Source: Tepidimicrobium sp. (GTDB taxonomy: Bacteria; Bacillota; Clostridia; Tissierellales; Tepidimicrobiaceae). From it: a stretch of DNA of 16,388 nucleotides. Shown in pieces: positions 1 to 7,296 of the stretch (its first letter is position 1; each line of letters opens with the position of its first letter). The DNA is taken from positions 1-16,388 of the forward strand of contig DUNJ01000113.1 of assembly GCA_012839395.1 (NCBI GenBank), in the 5' to 3' direction. The position numbers and the translations under genes were made by a program. The notes below the pieces were generated by a model that saw only the letters and a list, made by a program, of their open reading frames with translations, was not told the origin of the DNA and did no database searches.

Positions 1-70
1 AAGGCATAGAGAGGCTTCAGGGCATACAGCTCCACCTCAAGGCCTATACCTAGAAAAGGTATACTATTGA
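1..70 (+). CDS. truA: tRNA pseudouridine synthase A, C-terminal end (partial)
   Basis: Only the last 22 codons are present, read from base 2 to the TGA at 68-70. They encode a tail ending in GHTAPPQGLYLEKVYY, which matches the typical C-terminus of TruA, the enzyme that makes pseudouridine at positions 38-40 of tRNA anticodon stems. The position supports this: in Firmicutes truA commonly lies just before rplM-rpsI. A separate promoter follows at 83-111, so rplM need not depend on truA transcription. The call rests on a short but characteristic tail. Confidence 0.8.
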   Translation, partial: RHREASGHTAPPQGLYLEKVYY

Positions 71-82
71 AACAAATAGATA

Positions 83-111
83 TTGACATTAAAAATCCAT
101 TATATTAAAAT
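83..111 (+). promoter_or_regulatory. Sigma-A-type promoter for rplM-rpsI
   Basis: A consensus -35 TTGACA lies at 83-88, then a 17-nt spacer and the -10 TAAAAT at 106-111. The predicted transcript starts near 118, exactly where the folded leader begins. Confidence 0.7.
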
Positions 112-117
112 GTATTA

Positions 118-167
118 GAGTGTTTTAAAAAGAGCCCGGAACTTTTTATATAGACTACTCAACGTTG
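118..167 (+). promoter_or_regulatory. Structured rplM leader, L13-leader-like
   Basis: The 5' UTR can fold into an outer GAGT (118-121)/ACTC (157-160) pairing around a 7-bp inner stem, TAAAAAG (126-132)/CTTTTTA (142-148), with the loop AGCCCGGAA. A perfect palindrome CAACGTTG follows at 160-167, just before the ribosome site. Firmicute rplM-rpsI operons often carry an L13 leader thought to mediate autoregulation by L13. Position, size and the conserved-looking loop fit that class, but I cannot run a covariance search. Confidence 0.5.
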
Positions 168-185
168 TAATAAGGAGGGAAGACA

Positions 186-614
186 ATGAAGAGCTATATG
201 GCTAAACCAGAGGAGATTGAAAGAAAATGGCATATAATAGATGCGAAGGATAAGGTATTGGGAAGGTTGGCTACGGAAGTTGCAACTTTACTAAGGGGAA
301 AGCATAAACCTATATATACACCTCATGTGGATACTGGGGATTTTGTAATAGTAATAAATGCTGATAAGATAAGGTTAACAGGAAAAAAGCTGGAACAAAA
401 ACGATATAGATATCATACCGGATATCCTGGAGGATTAAAGGAGGTACCCTATAGAAGATTGATGGATAAAAATCCAGAGAAGGCTATTCAATTAGCTGTG
501 AAAGGGATGCTTCCCAAAAATAGGCTAGGAAGACAGATGCTTAGGAAATTGAGAGTTTATAGCGGAACTGAACATAGACATGAGGCGCAACAACCGGAAG
601 TATATGAATTTTAA
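186..614 (+). CDS. rplM: 50S ribosomal protein L13
   Basis: This 142-residue protein is an early-assembling component of the large ribosomal subunit that binds 23S rRNA. The N-terminus MKSYMAKPEEIERKWHIIDA, the K-VLGRLAT segment and the YSGTEHRHEAQQPE tail are typical of bacterial L13, and the length equals the usual 142-145 residues. The ATG is preceded by a strong TAAGGAGGG at 171-179. It forms an operon with rpsI 30 bases downstream and probably uses the promoter and folded leader at 83-167. Nothing is missing or unusual. Confidence 0.98.
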   Translation: MKSYMAKPEEIERKWHIIDAKDKVLGRLATEVATLLRGKHKPIYTPHVDTGDFVIVINADKIRLTGKKLEQKRYRYHTGYPGGLKEVPYRRLMDKNPEKAIQLAVKGMLPKNRLGRQMLRKLRVYSGTEHRHEAQQPEVYEF

Positions 615-644
615 CCAAATTGTATCTTGGAAAGGAGGATTAAG

Positions 645-1037
645 TTGAGCAGAGTTCAATACATGGGAACGGGAAGAAGAAAAACATCTGTGGCAAGGGT
701 TAGGCTACTTCCAGGTTCCGGAAACATAAACATAAACAAAAGGGATATAGAAGAATACTTTGATTTTGATACACTAAAGACCCTTGTAAGGGAGCCTTTG
801 CGCATAACTGATACATTGGATAAATATGATGTATATGTAAATGTAAGTGGAGGCGGGTTTACTGGCCAAGCGGGAGCTATTAGGCATGGCATATCGCGAG
901 CATTAATAGAGGCTGATGAAGATCTAAGACCTATATTGAAAAAAGCAGGATTTTTAACGCGAGATCCTCGAATGAAGGAAAGGGTAAAATATGGATTAAG
1001 AGGTGCGAGAAGGGCTCCTCAATATTCCAAGAGATAG
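645..1037 (+). CDS. rpsI: 30S ribosomal protein S9
   Basis: The protein begins MSRVQYMGTGRRKTSVARVRL and ends APQYSKR. S9's basic C-terminal tail reaches toward the P-site tRNA in the small subunit. I choose the TTG at 645: AAAGGAGG at 631-638 sits six bases before it, and the resulting 130 residues are the usual S9 length. An in-frame TTG at 627 would place that ribosome site inside the gene. The central GGG-TGQAGAIRHGISRAL motif is intact. It is co-transcribed with rplM and followed at once by a terminator. Confidence 0.97.
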   Translation: MSRVQYMGTGRRKTSVARVRLLPGSGNININKRDIEEYFDFDTLKTLVREPLRITDTLDKYDVYVNVSGGGFTGQAGAIRHGISRALIEADEDLRPILKKAGFLTRDPRMKERVKYGLRGARRAPQYSKR

Positions 1038-1040
1038 GAG

Positions 1041-1068
1041 AAAACACTGGATATTCCAGTGTTTTTTT
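1041..1068 (+). terminator. Rho-independent terminator of rplM-rpsI
   Basis: A perfect 10-bp stem, AAAACACTGG (1041-1050)/CCAGTGTTTT (1056-1065), has the 5-base loop ATATT and runs into a T tract. It starts four bases after the rpsI stop codon. Confidence 0.92.
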
Positions 1069-1158
1069 ATTGAGAAATATCTCTTTGAAGAGAATATCGA
1101 GAATGGAATTATAACACTATAAAATGTATGATATTTCCTGAAAATATTTATAATATAT

Positions 1159-1187
1159 TTGAAATTCAAGCTTACTTTTTATATAAT
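1159..1187 (+). promoter_or_regulatory. Promoter of the gcv operon
   Basis: TTGAAA at 1159-1164 is separated by 17 bases from a perfect TATAAT at 1182-1187. Transcription would start near 1194, giving a leader of about 150 bases before gcvT. The rest of the 307-bp gap 1038-1344 holds the rpsI terminator, an AT-rich stretch with a weak hairpin at 1077-1097, and the leader hairpin at 1280-1315. I see no gene in it. Confidence 0.65.
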
Positions 1188-1279
1188 AAAGACAGTGGAC
1201 AATCGTGGTCGGAAATTAGAGGCACTAAATAATAGTTCATTAACGCGCATGTTTAAAAAAAAAGCTTTTAGGGTATACA

Positions 1280-1315
1280 ACATAATGGAATGCTTGCATA
1301 AGTGCTTCATTATGT
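1280..1315 (+). promoter_or_regulatory. Long hairpin in the gcvT leader
   Basis: ACATAATG (1280-1287) pairs perfectly with CATTATGT (1308-1315). The stem continues inward through G-U and A-U pairs and one A-C mismatch to CTT/AAG closing a GCAT tetraloop at 1296-1299, about 15 pairs of 16. It ends ten bases before the gcvT ribosome site and has no T tract, so it is not a terminator. It could stabilise the mRNA, control translation, or be a DNA operator. Confidence 0.55.
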
Positions 1316-1344
1316 GTAAATATTAGGAAGGAGTGGTAAATAAT

Positions 1345-2433
1345 ATGACAGCTAAAAAAACTCCACTTTATGATGAGCACGTAAAACTTGGTGGAAAGAT
1401 AGTGGATTATGCAGGGTGGTATCTGCCCGTAGAATACGAGGGGCTGATTCCAGAGCACGAAGCGGTAAGAAATGCAGCGGGTCTATTCGATGTATCACAT
1501 ATGGGAGGAATTGTGGTAAAGGGCAAGGATGCGTTAGCCTATTTACAGTACTTATTGACAAACGACATATCCTCCATTGGGGCTAATCAGGTCATATATA
1601 CTATGATGTGTTATCCTGATGGTGGAGTAGTAGACGACTTTCTAGTATATAAATATGATGATGAAGAATACTTACTCGTTGTAAATGCTGCCAATACGGA
1701 CAAGGATTTCAAGTGGATGATAGATCATAAAAAGGATTTCAACATTATAATTGAAAACAAATCAGATCAAATAGCTATAATTGCAATTCAAGGACCAAAA
1801 TCAGAGGAGATATTGCAAAAGCTTACGGACACAGATCTTTCTAAGATGAAACCATTCCATTTCGATAGAGAGGTAGTTGTTTCAGGAATCGAGTGCATGG
1901 TTTCGCGAACAGGCTATACCGGGGAAAACGGGTATGAGCTTTATCTATCATCAGATGATGCGGTAGAGGTTTGGAATGCTTTATTAGAAGCAGGCAAAGA
2001 CGAAGGGATTAAGCCCACTGGATTGGGATGTAGGGATACCCTCAGATTTGAAGCAGGCATGCCCCTATATGGAAATGAGATATCCAAGGACATTACTCCA
2101 TTGGAAGGCGGGTTAAAGTTTTTCGTAAAGCTAGATAAGGAAGAAGATTATATCGGAAAGGAAGCTCTTAATAAGCAATGGAACGAAGGATTAAAGAGGA
2201 AGGTAGCGGCCTTTGAATTGAAAGGAAGAGGCATACCAAGAGCAGGATACGAAGTCCAAAAAGACGGTGAGAAGATTGGACACGTAACCACAGGATATAT
2301 GTCACCAACACTGAAGAAGAGTCTAGGTGTAGCCTTAATAAAGACTGAGGAAACTGAATTGGGCAATGAAATAGATATTATGATTAGAAATAGGCCTGTA
2401 AAAGCTGTGATAATCAAGAGGAAATTCTTATAA
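1345..2433 (+). CDS. gcvT: Glycine cleavage system T protein (aminomethyltransferase)
   Basis: GcvT takes the aminomethyl group held on lipoylated GcvH, releases ammonia and passes the methylene unit to tetrahydrofolate. The 362-residue length matches the family. The N-terminal KTPLYDEHVKLGGKIVDYAGW, the FDVSHMGG motif near residue 48 and GGVVDDF, with the conserved aspartate at about residue 97, are present, as are RTGYTGENGYE and LGCRDTLRFEAGMPLYG further on. I start at the ATG at 1345, 11 bases after AAGGAG (1328-1333). The in-frame GTG at 1333 overlaps that ribosome site. It is first in the gcv operon. Its stop codon lies inside a 12-bp inverted repeat. Confidence 0.97.
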   Translation: MTAKKTPLYDEHVKLGGKIVDYAGWYLPVEYEGLIPEHEAVRNAAGLFDVSHMGGIVVKGKDALAYLQYLLTNDISSIGANQVIYTMMCYPDGGVVDDFLVYKYDDEEYLLVVNAANTDKDFKWMIDHKKDFNIIIENKSDQIAIIAIQGPKSEEILQKLTDTDLSKMKPFHFDREVVVSGIECMVSRTGYTGENGYELYLSSDDAVEVWNALLEAGKDEGIKPTGLGCRDTLRFEAGMPLYGNEISKDITPLEGGLKFFVKLDKEEDYIGKEALNKQWNEGLKRKVAAFELKGRGIPRAGYEVQKDGEKIGHVTTGYMSPTLKKSLGVALIKTEETELGNEIDIMIRNRPVKAVIIKRKFL

Positions 2434-2449
2434 AATCTTTTATAAGAAT
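2424..2449 (+). repeat. Perfect inverted repeat spanning the gcvT stop codon
   Basis: ATTCTTATAAAA (2424-2435) and TTTTATAAGAAT (2438-2449) are exact reverse complements separated by two bases. The gcvT TAA (2431-2433) lies within the left arm. No T tract follows, so it is unlikely to terminate transcription. It may act as an mRNA end-protecting or processing hairpin between gcvT and gcvH. Confidence 0.6.
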
Positions 2450-2484
2450 AAAATATATATGAAAAAAATGAGGAGGGTCAGAAA

Positions 2485-2868
2485 ATGAAGGTTGTTAAAG
2501 GTTTATATTACACAGAGGATCATGAATGGTTAAAGGTTGATGGAGATGAGGCTTATATTGGACTAAGCGATTATGCACAGGATGCATTAGGAGACATAGT
2601 ATATGTAGATTTACCTGAGGAAGACGATGAATTTGATAAGGAAGAAGGTTTTGCAGCAGTAGAATCGGTAAAGGCAGCAGCAGATGTCTATATGCCAGTA
2701 GGTGGAACCATTACAGCCATAAATGAAGATTTGTTTGACAATCCAGAGCTATTGAATGAGGATCCATATGAAAATTGGATAGTAAAGATAGATATAGCGG
2801 ATAAGGATGAACTGGATGAACTTATGACAAGCGAGGAATACGAAAAGTTCTTAGATGAGGAGGTTTAA
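2485..2868 (+). CDS. gcvH: Glycine cleavage system H protein (lipoyl carrier)
   Basis: GcvH is the lipoylated shuttle that carries the aminomethyl intermediate between the P, T and L proteins. The 127-residue length is typical. The lipoyl-lysine motif ESVKAAADVYMPVGG is intact, with the attachment lysine at K63, after the usual GLSDYAQDALGDIVYVDLP segment. The protein is very acidic, as usual for GcvH. GGAGGG at 2472-2477 lies seven bases before the ATG. It is 51 bases after gcvT, and gcvPA begins four bases after its stop. A lipoate ligase or lipoyl synthase is needed for activity and none is in this window. Confidence 0.98.
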   Translation: MKVVKGLYYTEDHEWLKVDGDEAYIGLSDYAQDALGDIVYVDLPEEDDEFDKEEGFAAVESVKAAADVYMPVGGTITAINEDLFDNPELLNEDPYENWIVKIDIADKDELDELMTSEEYEKFLDEEV

Positions 2869-2872
2869 TAAC

Positions 2873-4219
2873 ATGTATCCTTACATCCCGAACACTAAAG
2901 AAGATGAACAGAGGATGTTGGAAACCATAGGGTTTGACAGTATTGATGATCTATTTAGTGATATACCAGAAGACCTAGTACTGGATAGGGAATTGGATTT
3001 AAAGCCATCTATGTCGGAACTGGAAGTGGCTAATTATATAACCAAATTATCGAAGGAAAATACTACAATAAATGATCTGACATGTTTTTTAGGGGCGGGT
3101 GCCTACGATCATTACATTCCTTCAATAATCGGGCATATTTTGTCAAGAAGTGAATTCTACACTTCCTATACGCCATACCAGGCAGAGATGAGTCAGGGTA
3201 CCTTACAATATATATTTGAATACCAAAGTCTCATATGTAAATTGACGGGTATGGATGTATCCAATGCCTCCTTATATGATGGTGGTACAGCAGTTGCTGA
3301 GGCTGCATTTATGGCCTCTAATATAACTAGAAAAGATGAAATAGTTGTATCTAAGACGGTAAATCCGCAATCCAGAGAGGTATTAAAAACCTATGCTCAT
3401 CTACAGGGAATAAAGGTAATTGAGGTTGAAGATAATGGCGGAGTAACCGATCTTGATAAGCTAAAAGCCAATGTAAGCGATAAGACGGCAGCGGTTATTG
3501 TTCAAAATCCAAACTTCTTTGGAATTATTGAAGATATAGAAGCAATTGAGGAGATAGCCCACAGCCAAAGGAGAACCCTGCTAATTGCAAGCGTAGATCC
3601 GATTTCATTAGGTATCCTTAAGACTCCAGCTTCTCTCGGCGTGGATATAGTGGTTGGAGAAGGTCAAGCTTTAGGAATGCCGCTAAACTTTGGTGGTCCT
3701 TATCTAGGATTTATAGCCACAAACAAATCCCATATGAGGAGATTGCCAGGAAGGATAGTAGGTCAAACTATAGATGCTGAGGAAAACAGGGCGTTTGTAT
3801 TGACGCTGCAAGCGAGGGAACAGCATATTAGAAGGGAAAAGGCAACTTCTAACATTTGTTCCAATCAGGGAATGCTTACACTAGCAGCTGCAGTATATTT
3901 TGTTACATTGGGTAAAAAGGGTCTTAGAGAGGTATCACTTCAAGCAACACAGAAAGCCCATTACGCTATGAACAAGATAACCGAATCGGGCAATTATAAG
4001 CCTTTATTTGATAAACCTTTCTTTAAGGAATTTGCCATAACTAGTTCTATCGATGCAGATGAGATAAATGGTAAACTACTTGAGGAAAAGATACTTGGAG
4101 GCTATCCATTAGGAGAAAAATATCCCCAATATGAGAATGGAATACTCTATGCTGTCACTGAAAAGAGAAGCAAAGATGAGATCGATAGATTAAGTTCTGT
4201 ATTGGAGGGGATGATATGA
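2873..4219 (+). CDS. gcvPA: Glycine decarboxylase (P protein) subunit 1
   Basis: This is the N-terminal half of the split PLP-dependent glycine decarboxylase. It pairs with GcvPB to decarboxylate glycine and load the aminomethyl group on GcvH. The split form is normal for Firmicutes. The protein MYPYIPNTKEDEQRML... has 448 residues, the usual length. Family motifs include FLGAGAYDHYIPSII, TPYQAEMSQGTLQYIFEYQ, the YDGGTA segment and FGGPYLGF. The ATG at 2873 follows GAGGAGG (2857-2863) by nine bases. An earlier in-frame start at 2855 would place that site inside the gene. The 3' end overlaps gcvPB by four bases (ATGA), suggesting coupled translation. Confidence 0.97.
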   Translation: MYPYIPNTKEDEQRMLETIGFDSIDDLFSDIPEDLVLDRELDLKPSMSELEVANYITKLSKENTTINDLTCFLGAGAYDHYIPSIIGHILSRSEFYTSYTPYQAEMSQGTLQYIFEYQSLICKLTGMDVSNASLYDGGTAVAEAAFMASNITRKDEIVVSKTVNPQSREVLKTYAHLQGIKVIEVEDNGGVTDLDKLKANVSDKTAAVIVQNPNFFGIIEDIEAIEEIAHSQRRTLLIASVDPISLGILKTPASLGVDIVVGEGQALGMPLNFGGPYLGFIATNKSHMRRLPGRIVGQTIDAEENRAFVLTLQAREQHIRREKATSNICSNQGMLTLAAAVYFVTLGKKGLREVSLQATQKAHYAMNKITESGNYKPLFDKPFFKEFAITSSIDADEINGKLLEEKILGGYPLGEKYPQYENGILYAVTEKRSKDEIDRLSSVLEGMI

Positions 4220-5670
4220 GAAAATATAATAAATTGATATTTGAACTATCAAAACCTGGAAGAACAGCTTACAGGCTTCCGGAAAACGATGTAGAAGAAA
4301 TTGCAGTCGAAGAATTGATACCAGCTGAGTATTTGAATGATGATGAATTAGACCTTCCGGAAGTAAGTGAGGTTGACATAATAAGACATTATACCAACTT
4401 ATCAAATAAAAACTTTGGAGTAGATACAGGATTCTATCCACTAGGCTCCTGTACCATGAAATATAATCCAAAGGTAAATGAGGATATGGCAGGTCTTGAG
4501 GGTTTTGTCAATATTCATCCTCTACAACCAGAAGAAACAGTTCAAGGCGCATTAAGGTTAATGTATGAATTGGATCAAGCATTGTGTGAAATAGCAGGGA
4601 TGGATAAGATGACATTGCAGCCAGCAGCTGGAGCTCATGGGGAGCTTACAGGGCTAACCTTGATAAAGGCCTATCATGAAAATCGTGGAGATACTAATAG
4701 GACGAAGATAATAATTCCAGATTCTGCCCATGGTACTAACCCGGCAACGGCTATTATGGCTGGATTTGATACAATAGAGATTAAATCCACCGAAGAAGGC
4801 ATAGTTGATATAGAAAGCTTAAAGGCTGCGTTAAGCGATGAGGTTGCAGGATTAATGCTCACCAATCCTAACACTCTTGGGTTGTTTGAAAAGAATATAA
4901 GGGAGATGGCAGATTTAGTACACGAATGTGGCGGATTGTTGTACTATGATGGAGCCAATGCCAATGCTATATTAGGTAAGGCACGTCCTGGAGATATGGG
5001 TTTTGATGTGGTTCACTTCAACATCCATAAAACTTTTTCTACGCCTCATGGTGGTGGAGGACCAGGTAGTGGGCCAGTAGGGGTTAAAGATATCTTATTA
5101 GATTTCTTGCCAACGCCAACGGTGGAAAAGGATGGGGATAGATACTATCTAGACTATGATCGTCCAAAGTCCGTTGGGAGAATGAAGGATTTTCACGGAC
5201 ATTTCAACGTATTGGTAAAGGCCTACACCTATATATTGACAATGGGCAGGGACGGATTGGAGAGAGCTAGCGAGTGGGCAGTTCTCAATGCCAATTATCT
5301 AGCGCATAAATTGAAGGATCACTACAATGTGCAAGAGGATGCAATCTTCAAGCATGAATTCGTACTTGCTGGTTTAAAGGATGCTCTATCGGAAGTAACT
5401 ACATTGGATGTGGCTAAGAGGTTGCTTGACTATGGATATCATCCGCCAACAGTTTATTTCCCGCTTATTGTTAATGAGGCAATAATGCCTGAACCGACAG
5501 AAACTGAAAGCGTGGAAACGTTAGAAGAATTTGCAGAGGCATTGATTAAGATAGCTGAAGAGGCGAAGGAAGATCCAGAGATACTTAAGGAAGCGCCTCA
5601 TGAAACTCCGGTAAGGAGAGTAAATGAAACACAAGCTGCAAGGAATCCTATACTTAAATATGAAGGGTAG
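4216..5670 (+). CDS. gcvPB: Glycine decarboxylase (P protein) subunit 2
   Basis: This is the catalytic half of the split P protein. The PLP-binding lysine is K272 in the motif NIHKTFSTPHGGGGPGSGP. Other family landmarks are FYPLGSCTMKYNPK, the PAAGAHGELTGL segment, DSAHGTNPAT, YDGANANAI and DYGYHPPTVYFPLIV. At 484 residues it is close to the usual 480-490. The ATG overlaps the gcvPA stop (ATGA at 4216-4219) and TGGAGGGG (4203-4210) precedes it by five bases. Translation of the two subunits is therefore likely coupled, which suits an equimolar complex. lpdA starts 11 bases after its stop. Confidence 0.98.
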   Translation: MRKYNKLIFELSKPGRTAYRLPENDVEEIAVEELIPAEYLNDDELDLPEVSEVDIIRHYTNLSNKNFGVDTGFYPLGSCTMKYNPKVNEDMAGLEGFVNIHPLQPEETVQGALRLMYELDQALCEIAGMDKMTLQPAAGAHGELTGLTLIKAYHENRGDTNRTKIIIPDSAHGTNPATAIMAGFDTIEIKSTEEGIVDIESLKAALSDEVAGLMLTNPNTLGLFEKNIREMADLVHECGGLLYYDGANANAILGKARPGDMGFDVVHFNIHKTFSTPHGGGGPGSGPVGVKDILLDFLPTPTVEKDGDRYYLDYDRPKSVGRMKDFHGHFNVLVKAYTYILTMGRDGLERASEWAVLNANYLAHKLKDHYNVQEDAIFKHEFVLAGLKDALSEVTTLDVAKRLLDYGYHPPTVYFPLIVNEAIMPEPTETESVETLEEFAEALIKIAEEAKEDPEILKEAPHETPVRRVNETQAARNPILKYEG

Positions 5671-5681
5671 GTGGGCTCTAC

Positions 5682-7109
5682 TTGGTAAAAAATATAGCGG
5701 TTATTGGAGCAGGTCCAGGGGGCTATGTTGCTGCAATTAGGGGAGCTCAACTGGGTGCAAATATCTATCTTATTGAAAATGGTGAAGTAGGGGGAACATG
5801 CCTCAACCGAGGCTGTATCCCCACTAAAACCTTCTTTAGAAATGCCGAAATAATGAGGACCTTAAGACAATCCCAGGAATTTGGGATTACAGTAGAAGGT
5901 TTCTCATTGGATGGAAGGGCATTGCAAGATAGAAAGAAAACTATAGTTGACCAACTGGTCAAGGGTATTGAACAGTTGATAGGATCTTATAAGAACATAG
6001 AATTTATTCCTGGAAGGGCATCTATAAAAGATAACAAAACTGTAACTATAGAATTAAAAGATGGCAGCACCCGTGAGATCGACGTCGATAATATAGTAAT
6101 TGCTACGGGATCCAAACCAACCATGACGGAGACAAAGGGCGTGGATCTAGAGGGTGTTATTACAAGTGACGACTTGTTAGATATGGAGGAAATTCCCGAA
6201 ACGTTGATCGTAATAGGCGGGGGAGTAATAGGCCTAGAATTTGCAAGTATATATCAGGAACTAGGATCTCAAGTCATACTTCTTGCTTCTAGGATATTGA
6301 AAAATATAGATATGGAGATTGCTAGAAGGTTGCCTATGTTCTTTAGAAAACAAGGTATGGAAGCATATGTGGAAATAAGGGCCAAGGAGATTGTTAAAGA
6401 GGGCGACAAGCTAAAGGTAACTGCAAGGTATAAGGATAAAGATGAAGAGATTGAAGTTATAGGAAATAAGGTGCTTATAGCCTCTGGCAGAGGTCCTGTG
6501 GTAGATGGGTTGAATCTTGATAAGCTAGGAATAGCACATGATCACAGTGGAATAAAGGTAGATGAAGATTATCAGACTACAGTGGAAGGTATATATGCAA
6601 TAGGGGATGTCAATGATTTAGGAATTCAGCTTGCCCATGTAGCTTCTGCACAGGGAGTATATGTAATGGAAAAGATAATGGGATTAACCCCAGATATAAA
6701 TCTAGATATTTATCCCAATTGTGTATTTACCTTGCCAGAGGTAGCCTATGTAGGTATGACTGAAGAGGATTTACGGGAACAAAATATAGAACATAATATT
6801 AGTAAATTCTTCTTTGCGGCCAATGGAAAGGCTTTAAGTTTAGGAGAAGGCGAGGGCTTTATAAAAGTATATTCTTCTAAGGAAGATAATAAGATATTAG
6901 GAGTTATGATACTTGGGCCACATGCCAATGATCTAATTCATGAAGGCGCTCTAGCTATATCTAATGAAATGGATGTCAATAGTATAACTAGGACCATACA
7001 TGCTCATCCGACGTTGAGTGAATCCTTTATGGAAGCAGTACATGGATTAGATAACAGGGCTATACATATAGCACCTCCAAGACGAAGGCGAAGGAGAAGA
7101 AAAAGATAA
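5682..7109 (+). CDS. lpdA: Dihydrolipoyl dehydrogenase (glycine cleavage L protein)
   Basis: This FAD-dependent disulfide oxidoreductase reoxidises dihydrolipoyl-GcvH with NAD+. The N-terminal FAD fingerprint IGAGPGGY is at residues 8-15, and the redox-active cysteines C40 and C45 lie in GGTCLNRGCIPTK. The NAD-binding IGGGVIGLEFAS comes mid-protein, AIGDVND binds the second part of FAD, and the C-terminal HAHPTLSE supplies the catalytic pair H442/E447. There is no fused N-terminal lipoyl domain. Translation starts at a TTG six bases after AGGTGGG (5669-5675). At 475 residues it is slightly longer than usual because of an odd tail, PPRRRRRRRKR, after the normal end of the interface domain. Last gene of the gcv operon, followed by a terminator. 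Confidence 0.95.
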   Translation: MVKNIAVIGAGPGGYVAAIRGAQLGANIYLIENGEVGGTCLNRGCIPTKTFFRNAEIMRTLRQSQEFGITVEGFSLDGRALQDRKKTIVDQLVKGIEQLIGSYKNIEFIPGRASIKDNKTVTIELKDGSTREIDVDNIVIATGSKPTMTETKGVDLEGVITSDDLLDMEEIPETLIVIGGGVIGLEFASIYQELGSQVILLASRILKNIDMEIARRLPMFFRKQGMEAYVEIRAKEIVKEGDKLKVTARYKDKDEEIEVIGNKVLIASGRGPVVDGLNLDKLGIAHDHSGIKVDEDYQTTVEGIYAIGDVNDLGIQLAHVASAQGVYVMEKIMGLTPDINLDIYPNCVFTLPEVAYVGMTEEDLREQNIEHNISKFFFAANGKALSLGEGEGFIKVYSSKEDNKILGVMILGPHANDLIHEGALAISNEMDVNSITRTIHAHPTLSESFMEAVHGLDNRAIHIAPPRRRRRRRKR

Positions 7110-7134
7110 CAATCTTTAAATATAATTGTCATTG

Positions 7135-7183
7135 AAGCGAATGGGTAGCTTAAAGCTTATCTATTCGCTTTATTTTATTTTAG
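7135..7183 (+). terminator. Rho-independent terminator of the gcv operon
   Basis: AAGCGAAT at 7135-7142 pairs with ATTCGCTT at 7163-7170. The stem extends inward to about 13 pairs including G-U pairs, and is followed by TATTTTATTTTAG. It lies 25 bases after the lpdA stop. Confidence 0.85.
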
Positions 7184-7212
7184 CTTTTCTACATATGAGT
7201 AAGGGGTTTTTC

Positions 7213-7241
7213 TTGCCTAAATTTTATATTAAAGATAAACT
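7213..7241 (+). promoter_or_regulatory. Possible promoter of the PRD-type regulator gene
   Basis: TTGCCT (7213-7218) and TAAACT (7236-7241) are spaced by 17 bases, each matching four of six consensus bases. A 10-bp perfect palindrome, AAGTATACTT, lies just downstream at 7255-7264 and could be an autoregulatory operator. The promoter match is modest. Confidence 0.35.
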
Positions 7242-7296
7242 AATATTAGATAATAAGTATACTTGATAATTCAATGTCTTTAAGTGGGGTGGTATT

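Noticed and set aside
627..644. Longer N-terminus of S9 from the TTG at 627
   Set aside because: It would include the ribosome site AAAGGAGG within the coding region and add six residues not typical of S9.
1194..1344. Glycine or THF riboswitch in the gcv leader
   Set aside because: I looked for the conserved aptamer cores of both classes and did not find them; the leader shows only a simple hairpin.
1240..2417. Antisense reading frames across gcvT and elsewhere opposite the operons
   Set aside because: They lie opposite well-conserved genes, lack ribosome sites and show no recognisable protein features.
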